From: Burkholderiales bacterium
GTDB lineage: Bacteria > Pseudomonadota > Gammaproteobacteria > Burkholderiales > Burkholderiaceae_C
NCBI GenBank assembly: GCA_028869035.1
Contig: JAGWTL010000194.1
Coordinates: 1 to 5,943, forward strand
Length of the DNA: 5,943 nt
Direction: 5' to 3'
Shown here: positions 1 through 5,389 of the stretch, in pieces
Numbering within the stretch: position 1 is the first letter of the stretch
How the letters are laid out: every line of letters starts with the position of its first letter
Position numbers and translations under genes: made by a program
The notes under the pieces: model-generated
The model's input: the letters and a program-made list of their open reading frames with translations, nothing else
Databases searched by the model: none
Told to the model about the DNA's origin: nothing

Positions 1-71
1 GTGCTGCCTACAAGATCGGCAAAAACGACGGTGGCCATCAAACGCCCGGGTTGGTTGCTAGCAGAGGCCAT
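1..71 (-). CDS. Class III adenylate/guanylate cyclase domain protein, N-terminus only (cut by left edge)
   Basis: Reading the minus strand from an ATG at 71-69 gives 23 codons plus two bases that run off the window. Residues 13-24 read ATVVFADLVGST, the opening beta strand of class III nucleotidyl cyclase catalytic domains. The Asp of FADLVGST corresponds to the first metal-binding aspartate of that family. Such proteins convert ATP (or GTP) to cyclic nucleotide, and the domain at the extreme N-terminus means no sensor precedes it; partner domains would lie further C-terminal, outside the window. A GTG directly before the ATG (74-72) could also be the start, and a TGA at 77-75 closes the frame upstream, so the N-terminus is well bounded. 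An internal ATG at 38-36 is a third option. No good Shine-Dalgarno is visible. The gene is divergent from the first receptor gene. The call rests on one short motif. Confidence 0.68.
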   Translation of the reverse strand, partial: MASASNQPGRLMATVVFADLVGS

Positions 72-207
72 CACTCAACCGTCGGCCGCGCTGATGCCCC
101 ATCTTCGAAGAATGGTACCTGAAAAGCCTGGGCGGCCCCCCTGCCCGGGCGCCGGCTTTGGGGCATAGCTGCGGCTATTGCCTAGGGTTTTCCCGGGCCC
201 GGAGGAC

Positions 208-213
208 TACACT
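208..213 (+). promoter_or_regulatory. Candidate -10 box (TACACT) for first dctP
   Basis: TACACT matches four of six bases of the sigma-70 -10 consensus and lies about 65 bases before the ATG. The region 17 bases upstream (around 185-190) does not resemble TTGACA, so the promoter would be weak or activator-dependent. The predicted transcript would start near 219-221, at the left edge of the adjacent palindrome. Confidence 0.35.
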
Positions 214-216
214 CGA

Positions 217-252
217 AGGCTTCCCTTCACGCCCGGGCGTGAGGGGAACCCT
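217..252. promoter_or_regulatory. Near-perfect 36-bp palindrome, operator or leader hairpin of first dctP
   Basis: The sequence is symmetric about 234/235. The core TCACGCCCGGGCGTGA (227-242) is a perfect 16-bp palindrome. Symmetry extends outward to 217 and 252 with only one T/G and one C/C mismatch. It lies between the candidate -10 box and the ribosome binding site (GGAG, 266-269). It could be a dimeric regulator site, or a hairpin in the 5' leader. The absence of a central spacer suits a DNA-binding site better, although RNA pairing is possible if the central bases open as a loop. It is not followed by a T run, so a terminator is unlikely. Confidence 0.55.
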
Positions 253-277
253 GCATCACTGAACTGGAGTCAAGAAC

Positions 278-396
278 ATGGATCGTCGTTCCCTCATCAA
301 GCAGGCCGGTATCGCCGGCGTGCTGGCCGCCGGTGCCGCCCCCGCTGTCCACGCCCAGGCCGCCGTGCGCTGGCGCCTGGCTTCGAGCTTCCCCAA
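278..396 (+). repeat. Direct repeat copy A: signal-peptide region shared by the two dctP genes
   Basis: Positions 278-324 are identical to 1508-1554 (47 bases) and 353-396 are identical to 1583-1626 (44 bases), at a constant offset of 1230. Only the interval between them (325-352) differs, mostly at silent sites. Identity falls clearly downstream of 396. It covers the Tat signal and the first mature residues. Confidence 0.85.
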
Positions 397-1360
397 ATCG
401 CTGGACACCATTTTCGGCAGCGCCGAGAAGTTTTCGCAGACCGTCAAAGCCCTGTCGGGCGGCCGGTTCGAAGTCTCCGTGCATGCGGCCGGTGAACTGA
501 TGCCGGCTTTCGGCGTGGTGGACGCCATCCAGGGCAACACCATCGAGATGGCGCAGACCGCGCCCTACTACTTCACGGGCAAGAGCCCGATCTTCGCCTT
601 CGGCTGCGCCGTGCCCTTCGGCCTGACCGCGCGCCAGATGGACGCCTGGATGGAACACGGCAACGGCCGCAAGCTCATGGACGCCTTCCTGGACCCCTAC
701 AACATCAAGAGCGCCAGCGCCGGCAACACCGGCACCCAGATGGGTGGCTGGTACCGCAAGGAGATCAAGACCGTCAAGGATCTCAAGGGTCTGAAGATGC
801 GCATGGGCGGTGGCCTGTTCGGCGAGACCATGGCCAAGCTCGGTGTGGTGGCGCAGAACATGCCCGCCGGCGAGGTCTACCAGGCCCTGGAGAAGGGCAC
901 GCTGGACGCCACCGAGTTCGTCGGCCCCTACGACGACGAAAAGCTGGGCTTCAACAAGGTGGCTCCCTTCTACTACTATCCCGGCTGGTGGGAAGGCGGT
1001 GCCGAGCTCGAGTTCTTCATCAACAAGAAGGCTTACGCCGCGCTGTCGGCCGAGAACCAGGCCATCGTCGATGCCGCCACCGCCGTGGCTGCGCGTGACA
1101 TGACGGCCAAGTACGACGCCAGGAACCCGATCGCCCTCAAGCGCCTGGTCGCGGCCAAGACCCAGCTCAAGCCCTTCTCCAAGGAGATCATGGACGCCGG
1201 CTACAAGGCCGCCGTGGAAGTCTTCGCCGAGCACGAGGCCAAGTCGCCCGAGTTCAAGACCATCCACCGGGACATGCGCACCTTCCAGCGCGACCAGATC
1301 CTGTGGGCGCGCTTCTCCGAGTTCCGCTATGACAGCTACATGGCCGCGGCCAAACTGTAA
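278..1360 (+). CDS. dctP: TRAP transporter substrate-binding protein, TakP/FcbT1-like (receptor 1)
   Basis: This 360-residue protein is a periplasmic solute receptor that would hand its ligand to the DctQM membrane proteins. The ATG at 278 follows GGAG (266-269) at good spacing. The N-terminus has a twin-arginine signal (RRSLIK at 3-8, hydrophobic stretch to about 24, VHA before a probable cleavage after residue 26). The family pattern WRLASSFPK (32-40), NTGTQMGGW (150-158), MRMGG (174-178), VGPYD (215-219) and PGWWEGG (235-241) matches the TakP branch. TakP of Rhodobacter sphaeroides binds 2-oxo acids with sodium; as I recall, its ligand site uses Gln, Arg, Glu-Trp and Glu. Counterparts here are Q154, R175, E213-F214 and E239. 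Oddities are Phe in place of Trp at 214 and one extra residue just after R175 (GGGLFG), so its ligand probably differs from that of receptor 2. About 66 percent identical to receptor 2 by hand count. Family assignment is firm; substrate is not known. Confidence 0.93.
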   Translation: MDRRSLIKQAGIAGVLAAGAAPAVHAQAAVRWRLASSFPKSLDTIFGSAEKFSQTVKALSGGRFEVSVHAAGELMPAFGVVDAIQGNTIEMAQTAPYYFTGKSPIFAFGCAVPFGLTARQMDAWMEHGNGRKLMDAFLDPYNIKSASAGNTGTQMGGWYRKEIKTVKDLKGLKMRMGGGLFGETMAKLGVVAQNMPAGEVYQALEKGTLDATEFVGPYDDEKLGFNKVAPFYYYPGWWEGGAELEFFINKKAYAALSAENQAIVDAATAVAARDMTAKYDARNPIALKRLVAAKTQLKPFSKEIMDAGYKAAVEVFAEHEAKSPEFKTIHRDMRTFQRDQILWARFSEFRYDSYMAAAKL

Positions 1361-1378
1361 GTCGCACGACAATCCACG

Positions 1379-1416
1379 CGCAAAATAAACGGGTCCGCGG
1401 GACCGTTTATTTTGCG
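1379..1416. terminator. Bidirectional terminator-like hairpin between the two dctP genes
   Basis: The arms 1379-1396 and 1400-1416 pair over 17 bp with one bulged G and a GCG loop. The GC core (ACGGGTCC with GGACCGT) is flanked by AAAATAAA on the left and TTTATTTT on the right, so an intrinsic terminator would work on either strand. It starts 19 bases after the stop codon of receptor 1. It should insulate receptor 2 from read-through, so that the tandem genes are not a simple operon. Confidence 0.8.
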
Positions 1417-1450
1417 TAGAAGTGCGTACGGGGGTAACTCCCTATGCCTG

Positions 1451-1486
1451 CTGAGATGGGCGCTTCCTAGAATCGGCCCATCTCAG
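1451..1486 (+). promoter_or_regulatory. Promoter of second dctP with operator-like inverted repeat around the -10 box
   Basis: CTGAGATGGGC (1451-1461) and GCCCATCTCAG (1476-1486) form a perfect 11-bp inverted repeat with a 14-base spacer. TAGAAT at 1468-1473, inside the spacer, is a good -10 box. The candidate -35 (around 1445-1450, TGCCTG) is poor. With a start near 1480, only part of the right arm would be transcribed, so the repeat more likely acts as DNA, for instance as a repressor site straddling the -10. The alternative is a leader hairpin if the transcript starts upstream. Confidence 0.6.
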
Positions 1487-1494
1487 TCCCCTAC

Positions 1495-1501
1495 AAGGAG
1501 A
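1495..1501 (+). promoter_or_regulatory. Ribosome binding site of second dctP (AAGGAGA)
   Basis: AAGGAGA lies six bases before the ATG at 1508 and fixes that start. The open frame continues upstream to about 1412, but that part runs through the promoter and operator and would put a signal peptide in mid-protein. Confidence 0.85.
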
Positions 1502-1507
1502 AATACC

Positions 1508-1626
1508 ATGGATCGTCGTTCCCTCATCAAGCAGGCCGGTATCGCCGGCGTGCTCGCCGCCGGTGTCGCACCGGCGGTGCATGCCCAGGCCGCCGTGCGC
1601 TGGCGCCTGGCTTCGAGCTTCCCCAA
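1508..1626 (+). repeat. Direct repeat copy B: signal-peptide region shared by the two dctP genes
   Basis: Second copy of the repeat at 278-396, with identical blocks 1508-1554 and 1583-1626. The encoded first 40 residues differ from receptor 1 only at residue 20 (Val for Ala), whereas the proteins as a whole are about two-thirds identical. Confidence 0.85.
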
Positions 1627-2587
1627 GGCTCTGGACACCATCTTCGGCGCAGCCGATGTGTTCGCCAAGTCCGTCAAGGCCATGTCCGGCGGCAAGTTCG
1701 AAGTCTCGGTCCACGCCGCTGGCGAAATCATGCCGGCTTTCGGCGTGGTCGACGGCGTGCAGCAGGGCTCCGTCGAAATGGCCCACACGGCTCCCTACTA
1801 CTTCTTCGGCAAGGACGAGACCTTCGCCCTGGGCTGCGCCATCCCCTTCGGCTTGAACAGCCGCCAGATGACGGCCTGGATGTACGAGGGCAACGGCCTC
1901 AAGCTCATGCGCGAGTTCTACGCCAACTACAACATCATCAACCTGCCTGGCGGCAACACCGGCGCGCAGATGGGCGGCTGGTACCGTAAGGAGATCAAGT
2001 CACTCAAGGACATCAAGGGCCTGAAGATGCGCATCGGCGGCTTCGGCGGCAAGATCCTCGAGAAGATCGGTGGCGTACCGCAGAACATCCCTGGCGGTGA
2101 AATCTACTCCGCGCTGGAAAAGGGCACCATCGACTCCGCCGAATGGGTGGGGCCTTACGACGACCTGAAGCTGGGCTTCAACAAGGTCGCTCCCTACTAC
2201 TACTACCCCGGCTGGTGGGAAGGCGGCCCCGAGCTGGACTTCTACATCAACAACAAGGCCTTCGACGCCCTGTCGCCCGAGAACAAGGCCATCGTGCAGG
2301 CTGCTGCCAGCCACGCCCACGTGACCATGCAGGCCATGTACGACGCCCGCAACCCGATCGCGCTCAAGCAGCTCGTCGGCGCCGGCACCAAGCTGCGTCC
2401 TTTCCCGAACGACGTGATGGCCGCCGCCTACAAGGCTGCCATGGGCTTCTACGAAGAGCTGTCGGCCAAGAACGAAAACTGGAAGAAGGTCTACGCCGAC
2501 TTCGCCGTGTTCCGTCGTGACCAGAACCAGTGGTTCCGCTTCACCGAAGCCCGTTTCGACAACTTCATGCAAGCGCAGAAGATGTAA
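1508..2587 (+). CDS. dctP: TRAP transporter substrate-binding protein, TakP/FcbT1-like (receptor 2)
   Basis: This 359-residue periplasmic receptor is a paralogue of the preceding gene product. It has the same Tat signal (RRSLIK at 3-8, VHA before cleavage after residue 26). Its landmarks are WRLASSFPK (32-40), GGNTGAQMGGW (148-158), MRIGGFGGK (174-182), EWVGPYDD (212-219) and PGWWEGG (234-240). The probable ligand and cation residues Q154, R175, E212-W213 and E238 all match the TakP pattern, so this copy keeps the ancestral site: Trp is present and the loop after R175 has standard length. Known relatives bind 2-oxo acids (TakP), lactate with calcium (Thermus) or 4-chlorobenzoate (FcbT1 of Comamonas), so a small monocarboxylate is the reasonable guess. 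A strong ribosome binding site, its own promoter and a strong terminator make it an independent unit. It faces the dctQM genes convergently rather than sharing their transcript. Confidence 0.94.
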   Translation: MDRRSLIKQAGIAGVLAAGVAPAVHAQAAVRWRLASSFPKALDTIFGAADVFAKSVKAMSGGKFEVSVHAAGEIMPAFGVVDGVQQGSVEMAHTAPYYFFGKDETFALGCAIPFGLNSRQMTAWMYEGNGLKLMREFYANYNIINLPGGNTGAQMGGWYRKEIKSLKDIKGLKMRIGGFGGKILEKIGGVPQNIPGGEIYSALEKGTIDSAEWVGPYDDLKLGFNKVAPYYYYPGWWEGGPELDFYINNKAFDALSPENKAIVQAAASHAHVTMQAMYDARNPIALKQLVGAGTKLRPFPNDVMAAAYKAAMGFYEELSAKNENWKKVYADFAVFRRDQNQWFRFTEARFDNFMQAQKM

Positions 2588-2609
2588 GTAAGGCCCTGCG
2601 GCCCCAAAG

Positions 2610-2636
2610 AAAACCGCGCCTCGGCGCGGTTTTTTT
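2610..2636 (+). terminator. Rho-independent terminator after second dctP
   Basis: CCGCGCC (2614-2620) and GGCGCGG (2623-2629) form a tight GC stem, flanked by AAAA on the left and a run of seven T on the right (2630-2636). It begins 23 bases after the stop codon. The A run gives it some activity on the opposite strand too, which suits the convergent gene arrangement. Confidence 0.9.
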
Positions 2637-2710
2637 ATGCCCATGAGGAGCCGTTATCGTAGAAGGACTTGATCGGGGAACGTCGTGGAACCGGCAAAGC
2701 CTCAGCCACT

Positions 2711-2765
2711 GGCGTTGCCCCCTTGAGGGGGGCGTAGTGAACGAAGGGAACGGAGCCTGGGGGTG
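2711..2765. repeat. C-rich/G-rich hairpin element, probable dispersed intergenic repeat
   Basis: GCCCCC (2717-2722) and GGGGGC (2728-2733) form a hairpin, followed by GTAGTGAACGAAGGG and GGAGCCTGGGGGTG. From memory, elements of this form, with a polyC/polyG hairpin and a CCTGGGGG end, are common between genes in Comamonadaceae genomes. It lies directly behind the minus-strand membrane-protein gene, where it may help end that transcript. Only one copy is in this window, so its repeat nature rests on recall rather than on anything visible here. The remaining intergenic sequence (2637-2710) shows nothing recognisable. Confidence 0.45.
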
Positions 2766-2767
2766 TT

Positions 2768-3259
2768 TCACATCTTCCGGAATTCAGCCACTTCGCGCAC
2801 CAGGCGTTCGAAGTCGGCCAGCAACACCGGGTCGGCGGCGTAGAAGACTGCGAACTTGCCCATCAGGGTGCGGGCATAGAGGCGCGGCGCGATCAGCCAG
2901 TCCAGCCCGCGCACGCGGATCAGCTTGCCGTAGGCCAGCTCGCGCAGTTCCAGCTGCTTGTCCCAGACCCAGCTCTGGTGCAGCGCCCCTGCGTCCAGCC
3001 GGGTGCGGCTGCGCATGATGTGCCACCAGGTGTAGAGCATCAGGGCCAGGGCCGTGAGCAGCCAGACCAGGCCCGTGCTGCTGCCCGAGCCCAGGGCGCC
3101 GGCGTGCCAGAGCGAGGCCAGCCAGGCCGAGCCCGCAGCCACGATGACGGTGGCCAGGGCCTTGAAAGGGAGGGTGAAGGCCGGGCCGGACAGGCCGGCC
3201 TGGGTCGGGATGAAGCGGAAGGGCGGTGGGCCCAGGCTTTGCAACAGCTCTTCGTTCAT
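2768..3259 (-). CDS. Small two-helix membrane protein of unknown function
   Basis: This 163-residue protein is not one I recognise. A short polar N-terminus (1-30) is followed by two hydrophobic segments (about 31-51 and 62-82) with a short Gly/Ser-rich link. An 80-residue polar C-terminal part follows (from RSRTRLDAG at 83-91), with alternating hydrophobic residues, Trp/Arg-rich strands and a final helix (LLADFERLVREVAEF). Two helices then a beta-rich domain ending in a helix resembles bacterial PH-like (YdbT/YcxB-type) membrane proteins, but that is inference from shape. The hairpin loop and orientation suggest the C-terminal domain is cytoplasmic. It starts 23 bases after dctM on the same strand, so it is probably the last gene of the dctQM operon. 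A clear Shine-Dalgarno is lacking. It is not a known TRAP component. Confidence 0.72.
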   Translation of the reverse strand: MNEELLQSLGPPPFRFIPTQAGLSGPAFTLPFKALATVIVAAGSAWLASLWHAGALGSGSSTGLVWLLTALALMLYTWWHIMRSRTRLDAGALHQSWVWDKQLELRELAYGKLIRVRGLDWLIAPRLYARTLMGKFAVFYAADPVLLADFERLVREVAEFRKM

Positions 3260-3264
3260 GCGGC

Positions 3265-3283
3265 AAAGGGCGACCGGCCCTTT
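3265..3283. other. Hairpin in the dctM to membrane-protein junction
   Basis: AAAGGGC (3265-3271) and GCCCTTT (3277-3283) form a 7-bp stem with a five-base loop. It fills nearly all of the 23-base gap between the dctM stop and the next minus-strand start. On the plus strand it is followed by TTTATTTCTT and would look like a weak terminator. On the minus strand, the transcribed one, no T run follows, so it may instead limit translation or stabilise the upstream dctM message. Confidence 0.45.
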
Positions 3284-4806
3284 TATTTCTTGCTGTCCTT
3301 GAGCATGTCCTCAAGGCGCTTCTGATCCTCGTTGGCGCTGGCATCGGCGGCCTCTTCCGGGGTGGGCGCGGCCTGCCCATCCTCGCTGGGTTCGATCACC
3401 AGTTCCAGATTGACCTTGTCCAAGTCGATCTTCTCTTCCTTGTCGAGGAAGGCGGTCACGGTCTGCGGTACGAAGATCACGATGGCCACCAGCAGCAGTT
3501 GCATGATCACCCAGGGGATGGCGCCCAGGTAGATGTCATTGGAGAGCACCGGCTTGGCGATGCGTTTTTCCTTGAACAGGGTGTCGGCGATGCCGCGCAG
3601 GTAGAACAGCGCGAAGCCGAAGGGCGGGTGCATGAAGCTGGTCTGCATGTTCACGCACAGCAGCACGCCGAACCAGATCAGGTCGATGCCCATCTTGTCG
3701 GCCACCGGGCCCAGCATGGGGATGATGATGAAGGCGATCTCGAAGAAGTCCAGGAAGAAGGCCAGGAAGAACACGAAGATGTTCACCGCGATCAGGAAAC
3801 CGAGCTGGCCGCCGGGCAGGTGGCTGAGCATGTGCTCGACCCACTTGGCGCCGTCGACGCCCTGGAAGACCATGGAGAAGACGCGCGAGCCGATCAGGAT
3901 GAAGACCACCATGGCGGTCAGGCGCATGGTGCCCTGCATGGCTTCCCACAGCAGTGCCCAGTTCAGGCGTTTGTGCATGGCGGCCAGGATCAGCGCACCC
4001 ACCACGCCCATGGCGCCAGCTTCTGTCGGGGTGGCCACGGCGTGGTCCTGGAAGGGCAGGCCGCCCATGGAGCCCAGCACGGTGAAGATCAGCACGGCCG
4101 AGGGGATGATGCCCTTGAGGCACTTGCGCCACAGCGGCCAGCCGTTGAGCGTGCGCGCTTCGGCCGGCACGCCCGGCACGTAGTGGGGTTTGACCACCGA
4201 CAGGGCGAAGGTGTAGGCCGCGAACATGGCGATCTGCAGCAGCGAGGGGCCCCAGGCGCCCTTGTACATGTCACCCACCGAGCGGCCGAGCTGGTCGGCC
4301 AGCACCACCAGCACCAGGGACGGCGGCACCAGCTGGGTGATGGTGCCCGAGGCGGCCAGCACGCCGGTGGCGTAGCGCATGTTGTAGCCGTAGCGGATCA
4401 TCACGGGCAGCGAGATCAGGGCCATGGCGATCACCTGGCCGGCCACGGTGCCGGTGATGGCGCCGAGGATGAAGCCCACGATGATGACCGAGTAGCCCAG
4501 GCCGCCGCGCACCGGGCCGAAGAGCTGGCCCATGGAGTCCAGCATGTCCTCGGCCAGCCCGCATTTTTCAAGGATGGCGCCCATCAGGGTGAAGAACGGG
4601 ATGGCCAGCAAAAGCTCGTTTGACAAAATGCCAAACACGTTCAAGGGCAGGTTGCCCAGGAAGTTGGCAGGGAACCAGCCCATGTGAATCGCAAAGAAGC
4701 CACAGAACAGTCCCAGGGCGCCAAGAGAGAATGCAACCGGAAAGCCGATCAGCATCACCAGAATCAGCCCCAAGAACATGAGGGGCGCGAATTGTTCGAC
4801 GGTCAT
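3283..4806 (-). CDS. dctM: TRAP transporter large permease (DctM/TakM-like) with long C-terminal tail
   Basis: This 507-residue inner-membrane protein is the transport subunit of the TRAP system, moving the ligand delivered by the receptor using an ion gradient. Family landmarks in order are LIGFPVAFSLGALGL (19-33), LLAIPFFTLMGAILEKCGLA (66-85), GAITGTVAGQVIAMALISLP (115-134), SGTITQLVPPSLVLVVLAD (153-171), TPTEAGAMGVVGA (259-271), FFLDFFEIAFIIIPMLGP (350-367) and HPPFGFALFYLRG (393-405). Hydrophobic segments cover almost all of 5-452. Usual DctM length is about 425-450. The excess here is a hydrophilic acidic, Ala/Pro-rich tail (about 455-507) ending in EDMLKDSKK. The start ATG (4806-4804) overlaps the dctQ stop in an ATGA arrangement, a sign of translational coupling. 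GC is about 54 percent over the first 80 codons and about 65-70 percent afterwards. Confidence 0.95.
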   Translation of the reverse strand: MTVEQFAPLMFLGLILVMLIGFPVAFSLGALGLFCGFFAIHMGWFPANFLGNLPLNVFGILSNELLLAIPFFTLMGAILEKCGLAEDMLDSMGQLFGPVRGGLGYSVIIVGFILGAITGTVAGQVIAMALISLPVMIRYGYNMRYATGVLAASGTITQLVPPSLVLVVLADQLGRSVGDMYKGAWGPSLLQIAMFAAYTFALSVVKPHYVPGVPAEARTLNGWPLWRKCLKGIIPSAVLIFTVLGSMGGLPFQDHAVATPTEAGAMGVVGALILAAMHKRLNWALLWEAMQGTMRLTAMVVFILIGSRVFSMVFQGVDGAKWVEHMLSHLPGGQLGFLIAVNIFVFFLAFFLDFFEIAFIIIPMLGPVADKMGIDLIWFGVLLCVNMQTSFMHPPFGFALFYLRGIADTLFKEKRIAKPVLSNDIYLGAIPWVIMQLLLVAIVIFVPQTVTAFLDKEEKIDLDKVNLELVIEPSEDGQAAPTPEEAADASANEDQKRLEDMLKDSKK

Positions 4807-5342
4807 TGCAGAGGCCTCTCGTACACCAGGTTCATTTCGAATTCGCCGCGCAGCCAGGCCACGCGCTTGATGGTCTCAGACAGGCCTTGCAGGAAAACCA
4901 TGAAAAAGCCCAGTGGCAACAGCAGCATGGCTGGCCAGCGGATCAGGCCGCCGGCGTTGCTGGACATTTCATTGTTGGCAAACATTTTGAGAAACTGGGG
5001 CAGGGCCAGGTAGGCCATCAAGCCCATGACCGGAAGCAGGAAGACCACCAGGCCAAAAATGTCCACATAAACTTTGGCGCGCGTTGAAAATTGCCCGTAG
5101 AAAATGTCCACACGCACATGCTCGTTCAGGCGCAGCACCACCGAGGCGCCCAGCATCACGCACAAGGCAAACAGATACCACTGAATTTCAAGCCAGGCGT
5201 TGGAGCTAATACTGAAGCCGAACCGAATCAGGGCATTGCCACAGCTGATGAAACACGAAAGGATGATGGCCCAGTTGGCCAGCGTCCCAAAGCGCGTGTT
5301 GATGTCGTCAACCAACGCGCTGAATTTAAGCAAAGGGTTCAT
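4803..5342 (-). CDS. dctQ: TRAP transporter small permease (DctQ/TakQ-like)
   Basis: This 179-residue inner-membrane protein is the small TRAP subunit, which pairs with DctM to form the receptor docking platform. It has four hydrophobic segments, about 20-40, 52-70, 92-112 and 135-153. The family motifs EIQWYLFALCVMLGAS (52-67) and RLNEHVRVDIFYG (71-83) are clear, and SSNAGGLIRWPAMLLLPLGF (127-146) matches the last-helix region. Length is normal. The start ATG (5342-5340) has only a weak upstream GGGG element about 9 bases away. The stop overlaps the dctM start by four bases, so the two are made together. The gene lies 47 bases behind the regulator-like gene on the same strand and is probably co-transcribed with it. 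Base composition (about 54 percent GC) is lower than in most of dctM. Confidence 0.93.
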   Translation of the reverse strand: MNPLLKFSALVDDINTRFGTLANWAIILSCFISCGNALIRFGFSISSNAWLEIQWYLFALCVMLGASVVLRLNEHVRVDIFYGQFSTRAKVYVDIFGLVVFLLPVMGLMAYLALPQFLKMFANNEMSSNAGGLIRWPAMLLLPLGFFMVFLQGLSETIKRVAWLRGEFEMNLVYERPLQ

Positions 5343-5389
5343 GCAAGGGCCCCAAAAAAGGGTGAGGTTTGAGGATGCTCGATTAATCG
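5343..5389 (-). other. Short gap between regulator-like gene and dctQ
   Basis: The 47 bases are AT-rich next to the regulator stop and include the 10-bp palindrome CGATTAATCG at 5380-5389. On the minus strand CCCTTTTTTGGGG follows further down. I see no convincing promoter or terminator, so read-through from the regulator-like gene into dctQM is the simplest reading. Confidence 0.4.

Larger units (their letters stand above)
72..277. other. Divergent intergenic region between cyclase gene and first dctP
   Basis: These 206 bases separate two divergent genes and should carry promoters for both. Four CCCGGG hexamers start at 45, 144, 192 and 232 (the first lies in the cyclase codons). The stretch 122-160 is very GC-rich with short AAAGCC/GGCTTT arms (123-128 and 154-159), but the interior does not form one clean stem. 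GGGTTTTCCC at 185-194 is a small inverted repeat. For the plus strand, TACACT at 208-213 is the best -10 box, without a convincing -35. No convincing promoter was found for the minus-strand gene. Confidence 0.6.

Noticed and set aside
3..122. Plus-strand frame from 3 to a TGA at 120-122 as the end of an upstream gene
   Set aside because: The 39-codon product has no recognisable pattern, whereas the minus strand in the same place gives a clear cyclase motif.
122..160. Terminator between the cyclase gene and receptor 1
   Set aside because: Short AAAGCC/GGCTTT arms exist but the interior does not pair cleanly and no T run follows. The flanking genes are divergent, so no terminator is expected there.
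227..1372. Long open frame antisense to receptor 1 (381 codons)
   Set aside because: A shadow of the GC-rich plus-strand gene. Its His/Gly/Leu/Val-rich product has no recognisable motif, while the plus frame is an unmistakable receptor.
1412..1507. N-terminal extension of receptor 2 to a start near 1412
   Set aside because: It would run through the right arm of the terminator, the -10 box and the ribosome binding site, and would bury the Tat signal inside the protein. The ATG at 1508 has AAGGAGA at ideal spacing and matches the start of receptor 1.
2565..2771. Small minus-strand open frame in the convergent intergenic region
   Set aside because: It spans the terminator and the hairpin repeat, with a product rich in Arg, Pro and Ser and no visible ribosome binding site.
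3226..4623. Long plus-strand open frame (465 codons) opposite dctM
   Set aside because: The product is a His/Asp/Gln/Gly-rich low-complexity string typical of antisense to a hydrophobic GC-rich gene. DctM on the minus strand has all family motifs.
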